This document shows, one piece after another, positions 53,236-63,126 of a DNA stretch of 64,000 bases. Source of the stretch: Crossaster papposus (Eukaryota > Echinodermata > Asteroidea > Velatida > Solasteridae); assembly GCA_037893245.1 (NCBI GenBank), contig JBAIAA010000352.1, positions 1,736,001-1,800,000 on the forward strand, read 5' to 3'. Position numbers and translations under genes: made by a program. Each line of letters begins with the position of its first letter. Position 1 is the stretch's first letter. A model generated the notes under the pieces. The model did not search any database. It was not told the origin of the DNA and saw only the letters and a program-made list of their open reading frames with translations.

Positions 53236-56200
53236 CTGCAGAGAAACCCAAAACAAATATAGAGGGACATTTACTGAAGAACCTAGTATGAGATGTTGCA
53301 AACGTAAAGTTGCACGAGTCTGTGTCTGTGGCAGTGGGGTAAATAGGTAAAACAATTAACCTAATCGGAGATTGTTTCCCAACCGCTCAACATTTAGGGT
53401 AGAAAAATAACATCTCAGATATTGATCAATCCCAAAGAAAGTACTTGTGTAGGCCTAACTAAGTTTCATCACCGTTTACATCTTTGTGTATATACATAGT
53501 GTAATTAAAAAAATAGGGACATATCCAACGATGAGAATGAGGCCAACTTGCGCCTGGTGACATTTCAGGCGTCATAACAAAAAGCACAAAAAGCTGGATA
53601 CATCGAGCCATTTGACTCAACTTATGGGACTAGCTCTATGAAGATGGCGTGCAAATCGGCGTCTACGTCTCTGTACTGTTTGAATGAGGTCTAATTTGGC
53701 AGTTATTTACATATACGGCAGAAAAAACGAGAACCTGAACATTAACAAATCACAGAGGCTAATTCCATTGCAGTATAACAAGACAATTAAATGTTTGGTT
53801 TTGGCAAGTATTTCACTGGTTTTATGATCGCGTTTGCCAAAATCACCTACCGATGATTGGTGCGTTTTCTGCTGTCGGCGGCAAGTGGCCGCTGATCAAC
53901 TGCTGGAACAGAATCAACGACAGTAGGTTGGTAACACCCAGGGATACCTTCTCCCCCGACTCGGGAGGCAGGACGTACACCATGAGGTTTAGAAGGGACA
54001 GCAGCAGGCAGGGGAAGATGATCTGGAGCAGGTGGTAGATAGGCCGGCGACGGAGTCGGACGAAGTACGACAGGTCCACGTAGGTCAGGCCACTGTCGTC
54101 GTACGTTGTCTCCTCCCGACGCACCGCCACACCCAGGAGCTCCCACACACCGACGTCGGTGTAGAAATCCTGGCGTTGGTCCTCCTTGTACTCGGTGAGA
54201 TTCAGCTCCCCGGCGTGCAAAGCCCACGAGGAGAAGCGCAGCTCGCAGACCTGGGTGTCGAAGGGGAACAGGCGGGCGTTGATCTGGCAGGTGCTTTTCA
54301 GGATGGCCGGGGTACTCCACAAGACCGAACCGGTGTAGTGGACCTTCACGGGAATGTCGGGCTTGTAACTCTCGAAGTCGCGGTCAACGCTGCATGTGAA
54401 TTGAATATAATCAGAGTACCGGAAGGCCAGGGTTGTTTGAGAACCTTATTTACCATCTCGTCTGTGGCCAGTTTCCTGAAGCTGCTAAGCACAAAAACTA
54501 GCTTAGCATGAAAAGTCTTCCTTGATCAAAGCAGGGTTACAAACCAAAATAATGTTCAGATGATGTATATCGTTTGTGACTGGTATTTCAGCTGTTCTTT
54601 TTTGCTTAGCATGCTATGGAAAGCACATTACGTTTTGGCTTGTAAACTTATTTTACTGAGCAAGACTTTTTGTGTGCTGAGCAAATGTTTGTGTTTGGCA
54701 GCTCTATTAAATTGGCCCAAGTACGCCACAACATACCACAGTAATTATGGTCGATTTTTATATTGAAATTCTCTTCAACAATTCCTGAAGTCTGGCACTA
54801 ACCACTACACCGTGCTAGTGTAGTGGTTAGCGTAAGTTAATGCAAGGCCTTGTTAACATACTGAACATCGTTTTCCAATGTGTGTGTTTCCAAAAAGAGT
54901 CATTTCCCAATGTGTTGCCTAAAAAACACATTAAAGAGGACAGAATACATATACAGAAAAAGGGTTCAACAACAACATCAAAGATAGGAAAATAGTTTAG
55001 CAAAGAAAGTCACTAAAGGAGTTCAGCAGAAAAAAAACGTGGAATAATAAAGCAAGAAAAAAACACATCTGTGGATAATGCTGATTTTCCCTGCGACTGT
55101 GCATCGAGCAAAAATGGCAAATCAAATACAAAGATAATTCACGGCATTTTACACATTCTTACGGGAATTTTTTTTTTAGATTACAGTAAAATCACTAAAC
55201 TACATGTATTTCAACGAACGTTTGCTTGTGTTGGTAGCGCAAAATTGGCGCCGTTACATCGCCCTCATTCGACCAGAAATACGACCTATTGAGAATTTGC
55301 TGCCATGTCCACAAATCGAACCCAAAACAACAACAATACCCCGGCAGGATATTGTTTGGATACAAACAAATAAAAACATCAAAGAATGGTAATATTTGCT
55401 AGTACAAAAACAACAATTGTATTGGAATGGAGAATTAACCTTGAACCTACTTTTTGTACAGAGTTATGTCCGGCAGCCATATCCGCGACTTGTGCACGTA
55501 CAAGTGGTCCACTCCGCCGTAATCTTCCGGGTCCCATTTCATGTACTCGTCAGTCCATCTCTGTATGCAATAAAGAAATTTCACCTGAAACCATTTTGTT
55601 TCGGGCAAGGCACTTTTTGTTATCTTAAGGAGCGTTGACAAGGCTAAACTGACCCCAAACATTTTAAGATATTGGTCCAACACTCCGCGATTAAAACAAG
55701 GTTAATAGTAATAACAATACACGTTGTCATACCTGCGATATCCAAGCGCCTATCTCGATCGTTTGGTGCCTTTCGTTCTGCAAGATATTACACAAATTAA
55801 AATCAGGAAATCAATCAGGAAATCAATGAGGAATCAATGAGGAATCTAAGGTAAAGATGACCAACGACATTAGGAGTCTTTTTTTTTTAATTGATGAAAG
55901 ATTCCCTAAGAAACAAAATGTTCAGACTATAATGATGGGCATGGGAATGGGTTGACTAGGCCAAACCGACCCAAAACATTGAGGACATAAATCGAATCTG
56001 AACCGAAATCGATCTGAACTTTCCAACCCAACCCAACCCAACCCGAAAACAAAAATTCTGGGAAAAACCGACCCGAACCGACAAAAACGGAACCGAACAT
56101 AAACAAAAACGAGAAATTGTGTCCGTTTTGTGACTGAACTTATACCTCCATCGCATGAATATCGACCGATCAAGCGTCAACATCCGCCCGTTTAAAGGTA

Positions 56201-59200
56201 ATATACAGGGCCCAGACCAGGAAAAACTAAGGTTTTTAACTGTCAAGGTTTTCTCAACGGTTTCATCATCCTGGACCTCAACCATTTGATATTAGCTTGG
56301 GGGCCACCCAGAATTTGGCCTCAAATCCAAGATGGCCGCCAAAATCTAAAATGGCTGCCAAAATTACATAAAATATATATATACTGCTAATTACGTTTAA
56401 TATCAACGTGTTTTTTTTGTGATTCTGTCATCTTGAATGTACACCCATTGAATTTAGCTCCAGAGCCACCCAGAATTTGGCCTCAAATCCAAGATGGCCG
56501 CCAAAATCTAAAATGGCTGCCAAAATTACATAAAATATATATATACTGCTAATAACGTTTAATATCAACGTGTTTTTTTGTGATTCTGTCATCTTGAATG
56601 TACACCCATTGAATTTGGCTCCAGAGCCACCCAGAATTTGAACTCAAATCCAAGATGGCCGCCAAAATCTGAAATGGCTGCCAAAACTACATAAAATATA
56701 CTGCTAATTACGTTTAATATCAACGGTTTTGTGTGTGATTCTGTCATCTTGAATGTACACCCATTGAATTTAGCTCCAGAGCCACCCAGAATTTGGCCTC
56801 AAATCCAAGATGGCCGCCAAAATCTAAAATGGCTGCCAAAATTACCCTAATCAGGTTTATACTGTTTCTATTTTTTTTCTGTCAGAGTTTTGTCAGTGAT
56901 TCCGTCATTCTAAGCCCAAGGCCTTTAAGATTAGTCTGGGGAATACCCAAGATTTATCGTCTAATCCAAGATGGCTGTCAAAATGGCTGTCAAAATGGCT
57001 GCCAAAAGGGCTGCCAAAATGGCTACTAAAATGGCCATCAAAAGCATCTTACTTAAATTTAAAGTACATCTTCGTTTTGTCCTGTTAAAGTTCACTAAAG
57101 TTGGTTTCATTGTGGCGTTCTGAACCTAAGCCTTTTGAAATTAACTTGTGGCTACCCACGATTTGTCCGCCCAAATCCAAAATGGCTACCAAAACCAGAC
57201 GGCGAGTTGCTTGGATCTATTGTTGCAAGTACTGCAAATGCAAGGGAGTTGATTGTTGTAAGAACCCATCAATGAATGAACACTGCTCATAATTCTCATA
57301 CCTGGACCCTGTTGTGTTACTTTATAATAATTAAATTCTTGTTTTCTTTCTCTAAAAATCCTTGTATTGTTTAAATTCCGAATTGTCAGTTAAACTCTAG
57401 TAGATGACACAAATGTTCTAACTTTGCTCTAAGTTTGGAAAGTTTAATTAATAAATATATATGGAAATTCCCGGTGTATGTATTTGGTAATAAGTTGACC
57501 GAATGGTTTTTATAAATGTTCTTGTAAAATATGCAATGAACATCTTGAGCACATCAGAAAATGTCTAGCTCCAACGGTTTAGAAGATACAGCTATGTCGG
57601 AAGTAGCACTTCCGATAACAAGGGCGTGGTCATTTTAAAAAGGGCATGGTCATTTAAAAAAGGGCGTGGTCAATCCCGGGCTGTTCGCCCTGGATAGAGA
57701 TTTTGGAACACATCCCAAGTTGTTCCTTGGGGTCATATCAGCCTAGAACAGTTGAGTTATCCTCTCCTAAATAATGTGCATACATGGGTGAGCCAGGTCT
57801 TTTACTAAATTATGGGGGATAAATAAGAGACCCTTTTGGTCATTTTGGTAGCCATTTTGGATTTGGGCGGACAAATCTTGGGTAGCCACAAGTTAATTTC
57901 AAAATGCTTAGGTTCAGGACGCCACAATGAAACCAACTTTAGTGAGCTTTAACAGGACAAAATGAAGATGTACTTTAAATTTAAGTAAGATGCTTTTGAT
58001 GGCCATTTTGGCAGCCATTTTGGCAGCCATTCGCGTTCGTTTATACCTCTATTAATAATAATTTAAAGGTAGTATACACCATCGGTAATTGCTTGAATTA
58101 TTATGAATGGGTGAATTTGGGGGAGGGGGGGGGGGGGGGTGGTTGTAATTTATTTTTCAACTGGCTTAGGCAGTGGCTCTTATTTATAATGTTCTGGTTT
58201 TTTTCTACGCGATCGCCTTCCGGAATTATGAAATGTATTTTTTCGGAACAAATACAGGATATCTACCGCAATCATTTTGCTGGATGCCTACAATCATTCT
58301 TTACTTTCAAATAATACAAGAAATGGGGACAAAACTGTTTGTTTGTTTACTGTAACATGCGAGCTTCGCGCTCGCATTTTACAGTTTTGGGTGTGCCTCC
58401 CGTCTAAAAAATTCGTAGATCCACGCTTGCACTCTTTCAACAATCAACGATCGTTTTAGATTCGTTTGTAAATGAAAATAAGTCCTTCCAGTGTATGAGA
58501 AAGAAATATTGTGTCCCAAAAGACGGGATAAGTTTTTATCCAATGATCGCCACAAAATTATTTAATAAATTGTCCTCTTTGTACGAGTGCTTCGATTCCA
58601 CATGTATTTTAGATTTTCGAAATTGATAGGTCACGTTTTGGCGCGATATTTTTATTCCGCGTCGCGCAATTGTTTAGTTTCCATATTTGGCCCAACCACA
58701 GTCGCCAGAATTACTTTTGATTAAATACACCTTTTAACAGTGTCATACAATAGAGAAATTAAGGGAAGCAGTCAACCCTTTCACCCAAATAACAACTGTA
58801 CATTATAAGGTGTCAACCTGAGTGATAGAGCAAATACCTAAAAACCTGTCCTTGAGACTCATTCGAGGGATTCGGTCACATAATAGCGCTAGCAGCAATT
58901 TTCCAGGGGTGATTTTATTAGGAAATCATTGTACCAAAAATAATGTTAAAATCAATATTTTATTTGAGGGGTCTGGAAGCACGCCACCAGTCAACTTTCA
59001 GGCTTTACCTCAGTTCATTTTCACAAAGGTTTGTTGAATACTCAACTTAAACAGGGAAAGGAGGGGAAGGAGTGAAATAAGACGGGCAGGCCACCTAAAT
59101 AATAAAATTTATCGAATTTTATACAAAGCGTTATGCACGGCTGCTTTACATTCACAGTCACCGCGTTTGTTAATATAAAGCTCATTTATTGGTTCGTCAA

Positions 59201-61553
59201 AATAACGAGAGAAACTGGCAATAACTGAGAATAAGTGCATGGTGTTTGTGGTCTATATGCGCGTCTTAAGTCATACTGAGCGATCCGACTTTGGCTTAGA
59301 TAAACAATTTTTGGCTTAGATAAACCCGTTGATATTAAACGTAATTAGCAGTATATATGTAATTTATGTAATTTTAGCGGCCATTTTGGATTTTGGCGGC
59401 CATTTTGAATCAGTAGGGGCAAAAATCAGGGTGGCCCCCAAGCTAATATCAAATGGTTGAGGTTCAGGATGATGAAACCGTTGAGAAAACCTTGACAGGA
59501 AAAACCCTTAGTTTTTCCTGGTCTGGGCCCTGTCTATAATATACACTATTAGTAATTGCTTGAATTATCATGAATAAGTGGATTGTGGGTGTTGTATTTT
59601 ATAGTAAATATCCGAAGTTTTACAATCGTGAGTGCCGAGAAAAGCACGAAAAACAGCGTTTGTTTTTAACCGGCGTCGAGCAGTTATTCTTATGTTATTT
59701 GTGTTTTTTCGCGATCGCCGTCCGGTGCAATCATTTTGCTGGATGCCTAGAATCCTTATTTACTTTTAGATGTGTAAGATATTTCTTAATAATTCGGTAG
59801 TAAATTGTTTCGATATCTGCAAATGGTGTATCATACCTTTAACTTTAGCCCCGTGGTATGTAAAGAATTACAATGTATCTTTTTGTTTGTGTGTTTCCGG
59901 TCTTCTGTTCATTTCAACTTGGCTTCGCCTCGTGAAATGGAAAAGTGCAGATATTACCTCGCCTTAATAATATTCCTCACATTCCACTCCGAGCCACTCA
60001 ATATTGTGTATAACACAATCCCTTACCAGTTCTATAACTTGGACGATTGTCAGTCCTAATTCTACCGTGGTGAGATGGGAAATGTTGTAGACAGGTCGCA
60101 CTGTGGTGTACCCGTAGTTATCAAGTAATTCTTTCAGGATACGATTCTGGTTGCTCGGTTCGCGGCTTGACTCTATACAACAATTGGGGGAAACGAAGCT
60201 TTAGAAGCTGACATGATTATAATAAGCAAATGTATTTGTAAAGCGCACGTATATTCACCAGACATGTGCTCAAGGCGCTGTACATGATTATTACCCTGCT
60301 CCCGGCCCTGGGGAGTATACAGCTCGATGCAGCCATTTTGGCACAATGCAGCTAACAACCACAATAACCATCTCTGCCCTCACAGGTACATTGTAAAAAA
60401 TTAACGTAAAATAACGGGGTTTTTCACCTGCAAAAAACCAAAACAAAAATTGCCGTATTCTTTTTTTTACCGATTTTGGCATGATATTGTACAGGTGAAA
60501 AAATTCGTTATTTTACGGTTATTTGTTTACAGTGTACCTATTTACTACTGGGTGGGGAGTAGCAAATAGTGACAAAGTATCTTGCTCAAGGGCTCACATA
60601 CCATGGCTGCCACAGACCAAGATTTAAATGCATTTTCTTTTCGTTTCTAACAATAACAGCAGCACTCCAAATCCTATCTGCCCCACGAGAGGTGTTTAGT
60701 AGTACGATCTTTAACCCAGGCAAGGTTTTTGACGATAATAATTCAGCAGATTACTTTAGGTATAACCATTAACATAAATTGGTCCTATGCATACAGAGGC
60801 ACACTATAACACTACTGTATAACGAAATATAGGCCTATACGACCGCGGAACCAGGTATCGATCGCAATACTTAAAATATAATAAAACAAATTAGGGTTGT
60901 ACTAATTTAAAATTTGATAACACCAAACGCATACAAACATAAGTACGCACAATGTAGTGTACACCTTCATATAAAAAAGGTACAATGTTGATTTGTTTCT
61001 AGAACGACAGCATTGAATACGGTTGAATTTAGTTTGAAAAATAGACTGTTAACCATGATGACAAAATTACAAATACAAATATACATGTATATAAGCGGGT
61101 GGTAATTGTTAAATTTTTGTTGTTGAGGTTTTTACAATTTAGAACGTGGAAACATGCAATATAATTACAAGCATTATTAACAATACAATAGGCCTATACG
61201 ACGCGTACACATTAATTTGTTCGTTAGCTGGAAATGTTATGTTAGAAACTAAAAAAGAAAAATACTAAAATAAACTAGTTAATGCTAATCAATACATTCC
61301 GAAAATGAGCATGTCCTCTATTTTTACTACATGAATTTCATCAAAAGAAAAAAATACAAATCTGATAATTTTTTTCAGAATGTACCTAGTTTGCAACTAC
61401 TGTAGTGTCGTCTTATTTCCTATATGACTTTCAAAGTATAGACATTTATATGGAGGGAAAATGAAATGTGGAATCTTCATGTAACAATTACTTACCACTG
61501 GACAATGCGAACACAGATCCGAAGAAGATTAGCGCAATCTGCATTCCGGCCAT
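52589..61553 (-). CDS. Nicotinic acetylcholine receptor, non-alpha subunit, complete (6 exons, 514 aa)
   Basis: Seen: exons 61553-61496, 60172-60027, 55777-55733, 55560-55451, 54389-53851 and 53235-52589 join in frame (1545 nt) with GT-AG borders. Order: signal peptide (1-~19); loop D Trp85 (RWTDEY); loop A WLPDITLY; Cys-loop C154-C168 with INARLFPFDTQVC; loop B W175; a loop C reading Y216-DDSGLT-Y223 with no vicinal Cys; M1 ~237-260; M2 ~267-287; M3 ~301-325; ~150-residue Ser/Arg-rich loop; M4; TGA. Known: lack of the Cys pair marks non-alpha subunits that give the complementary face of the agonist site or serve as structural partners. Glu -1' (E266) predicts cation selectivity. Position 20' is Gly287, where the alpha-type neighbour has Glu. 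Exons 2-4 match that gene's lengths exactly (146, 45, 110 nt); its exons 5 and 6 are one 539-nt exon here. An in-frame upstream ATG (61580) would add nine residues; I chose 61553 for the cleaner signal peptide. Confidence 0.95.
53236..53850. other. Last intron of the non-alpha gene
   Basis: 615 bases with no recognised repeat, one of the few clean introns here. Confidence 0.6.
53851..54389 (-). CDS. nAChR non-alpha gene, exon 5 (equals exons 5+6 of the paralogue)
   Basis: 539 nt, exactly 220+319 of the alpha-type gene, with no intron at DF.TDVGVWELLG. Holds the Cys-loop, loop B, the Cys-less loop C, M1 and M2 (GEKVSLGVTNLLSLILFQQL). Codons are GC-rich. Confidence 0.94.
54466..54718. mobile_element. 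MITE-3 copy in intron 4 of the non-alpha gene
   Basis: TGGCCAGTTTCCTGAAGCTG to CAGCTCTATTAAATTGGCCC. It lies 77 bases upstream (minus strand) of exon 5, close to where branch point and pyrimidine tract should sit. Confidence 0.8.
55451..55560 (-). CDS. nAChR non-alpha gene, exon 4 (110 nt)
   Basis: RWTDEYMKWDPEDYGGVDHL...IWLPDITLYK between GCATACAG and GTAGGT, ending in phase 2. RWDPEDYGG-type text here is closer to the family consensus than the alpha-type copy. Confidence 0.95.
55733..55777 (-). CDS. nAChR non-alpha gene, exon 3 (45 nt)
   Basis: NERHQTIEIGAWISQ between ATCTTGCAG and GTATGA. 10 of 15 residues equal exon 3 of the alpha-type gene. The intron 5' of it (4.25 kb) holds the 3.3-kb inverted-repeat element. 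Confidence 0.95.
55955..56110. repeat. AACCCAACCC / AACCGACCC degenerate tract
   Basis: Imperfect repeats CAACCCAACCCAACCCAACC and CCGACCCGAACCGAC in intron 2 of the non-alpha gene; strand-asymmetric (C on +). Confidence 0.7.
56303..56940. repeat. ~160-bp tandem repeat, four units plus a worn fifth
   Basis: Units start GCCACCCAGAATTTG at 56303, 56465, 56626 and 56781 (periods 162, 161, 155). Each has AAGATGGCCGCCAAAATCT, AATGGCTGCCAAAA and TTTAATATCAACG. Inside the left arm of the 3.3-kb element. Confidence 0.93.
58063..58317 (+). mobile_element. MITE-1 truncated copy inside the 3.3-kb element
   Basis: TTAAAGGTAGTATACACCAT at the left; internal loss plus a G-run; ends at ACTTTCAAATAATAC without its right terminal repeat. 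Confidence 0.8.
60027..60172 (-). CDS. nAChR non-alpha gene, exon 2
   Basis: 146 nt after TTGTATAG, ending at GTAAGG. Reads SSREPSNQNRILKELLDNYG...VRPVYNISHLTTVELGLTIV. It shares LL..YG..TVRPVYNI with the alpha-type gene but carries the more usual VELGLTIVQV strand. Confidence 0.93.
60385..60538. mobile_element. Small palindromic element in intron 1 of the non-alpha gene
   Basis: GGTACATTGTAAAAAATTAA at the left and TTATTTGTTTACAGTGTACC at the right; CGTAAAATAACG and TTTTTCACCTG also pair. About 40-base arms, 154 bp in all. Confidence 0.8.
60540..61495. other. Intron 1 of the non-alpha gene
   Basis: AT-rich, no element recognised. GCGCACG...CTCAAGGCGCTGTACATGA at 60242-60288, just exon-ward, resembles a short dispersed repeat. 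Confidence 0.5.
61496..61553 (-). CDS. nAChR non-alpha gene, exon 1 (signal peptide)
   Basis: MAGMQIALIFFGSVFALSS plus one base, then a GTAAGT donor in the same phase (1) as exon 1 of the paralogue. The preceding bases ATACA give a reasonable start context. Confidence 0.85.
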
Positions 61554-61812
61554 TGTATAACCATGCAGAGAATCCAGCATTACATGCGATAAACCAAAAA
61601 CACACCAAAATGATCCCACCCGCATGAAACAAAACAATCCTCGCGTATGAACATTTCTGACGGTGACTTTAACATTATACACACCCTCCAGGCCATTCGC
61701 TGCCGATAACGTACAAAATGTACATTTTATTCAGACGCGAGGGGCTTAGTCCCATTTGCTTCAATTTCGGAGCACGCCCACGACCAACGTACATGCCGTA
61801 ATATTAATAACC

Positions 61813-62110
61813 TTAAAGGTGGGATACACCATTGGTAATTGCTTGAATTAGCATGAATGGGTGGGTCATAGGGTTGTATGTTATAGTAAATATCGTTTAA
61901 CTGACTTGCCCGAAGGTTTACAGTCGTGGATGGTGAAAAAAGCAAGAAAAACGGCGTTCGTTTTCAACCGGCGTCGGTACTTGGGCAGTGGTTCTTATGT
62001 TGTTCTTAACATTTTGGAAATAAGACTGTTTTTTACAAACATAATTATTATGGTCTACATGCATAATAAAATGTCTTAACAAATTAGCCAATGACGTTAC
62101 AATGACGTCA
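61813..62110 (+). mobile_element. MITE-1 variant with a different distal half
   Basis: Left half TTAAAGGTGGGATACACCAT to GGTTCTTATGTTGTTCTTAA(62010). Then TTTGGAAATAAGACTGTTTT, ATAAAATGTCTTAACAAATT and CAATGACGTTACAATGACGT, the same switch as in 42960-43090 (inverted). It lies about 260 bases upstream of the non-alpha start codon. Confidence 0.75.
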
Positions 62111-62234
62111 CTCCCAGCTTCTCCTGGGAGTTGTAGCATAATGAGATAGCAATTATCACTGATTAAAAAAAAAGTAATTACTGTATCAGACTGCACTAAC
62201 GTACTTATGAATGACACAATGCGGCCTTGTCTTT

Positions 62235-62334
62235 TGTTGTCCACCATAATGTGTCCACCAAACTAATTCCATCCATGGTGTGGCAGATTGCTGCATGTGC
62301 TATCAAGCCCGTAATTCGTCGTTAGTGCGCCTGC
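62235..62334 (+). repeat. Short direct repeat, copy 1
   Basis: TGTCCACCAAACTAATTCCA and AAGCCCGTAATTCGTCGTTA-GTGCGCCTG; copy 2 at 63044-63126 has the same two blocks. Confidence 0.8.
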
Positions 62335-62414
62335 GCCGCCGTGACTGCATAGTCTTGCCTCAAGACTGGGTTAATCGTTTGTTCCGATCCGCCGATCCTC
62401 GTTAGCATATCCAC

Positions 62415-62461
62415 GACGTACGTACGTGCGTACGTGCGTACGCGAGTACGAGTACGTACGT
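62415..62461. repeat. (ACGT)n-rich tract
   Basis: ACGTACGTACGTGCGTACGT continuing as GCGTACG/GAGTACG steps. Confidence 0.85.
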
Positions 62462-62527
62462 GTCAGCGATCGTTGTTTAGTTGCACAAAGTACACCTATA
62501 GAGGGGGCTATTATACTGTTCCCGCAG

Positions 62528-62886
62528 GCGATTTTTTTCTTCCGTACCACTAACGCGTCAATTTGCCCGTTTCATTCGAATTGGGCGACTTGAATGGAGA
62601 CCAAAGCGCGCGCTTCAATACGAATCGATTTTGATACGCGCGGAACGTATGAAGACCAACGACGTTGACAGCCATAATTCACCAAAATTAATGGATACAG
62701 TCCCTAGTTAATTGTATACAGTCCCTAGTTTTTCGTATACACGACTTGTATACCTTTTTCTATTAACCCAAATTATTGATTAATAATCTCATCTAGATAG
62801 GGTCTTATAGAAAGTCTCTATTCAAGTCGCCCCATTCCAATGAAACGGACAAATTGACGCGTTAGTGGTACGGAAAGAAAAATCGC
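62528..62886. mobile_element. Mutator-like MITE with a 9-base target duplication
   Basis: Perfect TTCCCGCAG at 62519-62527 and 62887-62895. Inverted ends ~75 bases long starting GCGATTTTTTTCTTCCG / CGGAAAGAAAAATCGC and continuing through TACCACTAACGCGTCAATTT. 359 bp, non-coding. The 9-base duplication with long ends is the Mutator (MULE) hallmark. Confidence 0.93.
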
Positions 62887-63043
62887 TTCCCGCAGAGAGA
62901 GTTGGGAAAACTACGGATTAGATGCCATTATTTCCATGTAACGCCGCGCGCGCTATCCGTGTTTTTGTACTACAGCCACTTGCACACACTCGCTGCATGC
63001 GTTTAATTTACTCACGACTCGGCTGATCAATCGTTATCATTGT

Positions 63044-63126
63044 TCGTTGTCCACCAATTTGTCCACCAGACTAATTCCATCAGATTGCTTCAAATGTCAA
63101 GCCCGTAATTCGTCGTTAGTGCGCCT
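63044..63126 (+). repeat. Short direct repeat, copy 2, abutting segmental copy 2
   Basis: TGTCCACCAGACTAATTCCA ... AAGCCCGTAATTCGTCGTTA-GTGCGCCTG, then straight into the segmental repeat. Confidence 0.8.

Larger units (their letters stand above)
56206..59532. mobile_element. 3.3-kb CAGGG-ended element with long inverted arms (hAT-like ends)
   Basis: CAGGGCCCAGACCAGGAAAA at the left, TTTTCCTGGTCTGGGCCCTG at the right. The left arm continues with TCCTGGACCTCAACCATTTG and 160-bp tandem units; 57800-58035 and 59330-59532 mirror parts of it. Flanks GTAATATA / ATAATATA match 7 of 8 after three extra bases, consistent with a hAT 8-base duplication but imperfect. No transposase frame seen. Confidence 0.85.
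56192..59842 (+). mobile_element. MITE-1 copy split by the 3.3-kb element (intron 2 of the non-alpha gene)
   Basis: Left stump TTAAAGGTAATATA (56192-56205); the remainder runs from ATAATATACACTATTAGTAA (59535) to GGTGTATCATACCTTTAA. Confidence 0.85.

Noticed and set aside
56303-56940. CRISPR-like array
   Set aside because: Units are contiguous 160-bp tandem repeats without unique spacers, in an animal intron.
57101-57292. 63-codon frame with a Cys-rich end (CCKYCKCKGVDCCKN)
   Set aside because: Lies in the arms of a non-autonomous inverted-repeat element; single short frame, family not recognised. Could be a scrap of a transposase zinc-binding tail but cannot be supported.
61554-61682. N-terminal extension of the non-alpha subunit
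   Set aside because: Upstream in-frame ATGs exist, but they would bury the signal peptide; the 61553 start gives a clean one.
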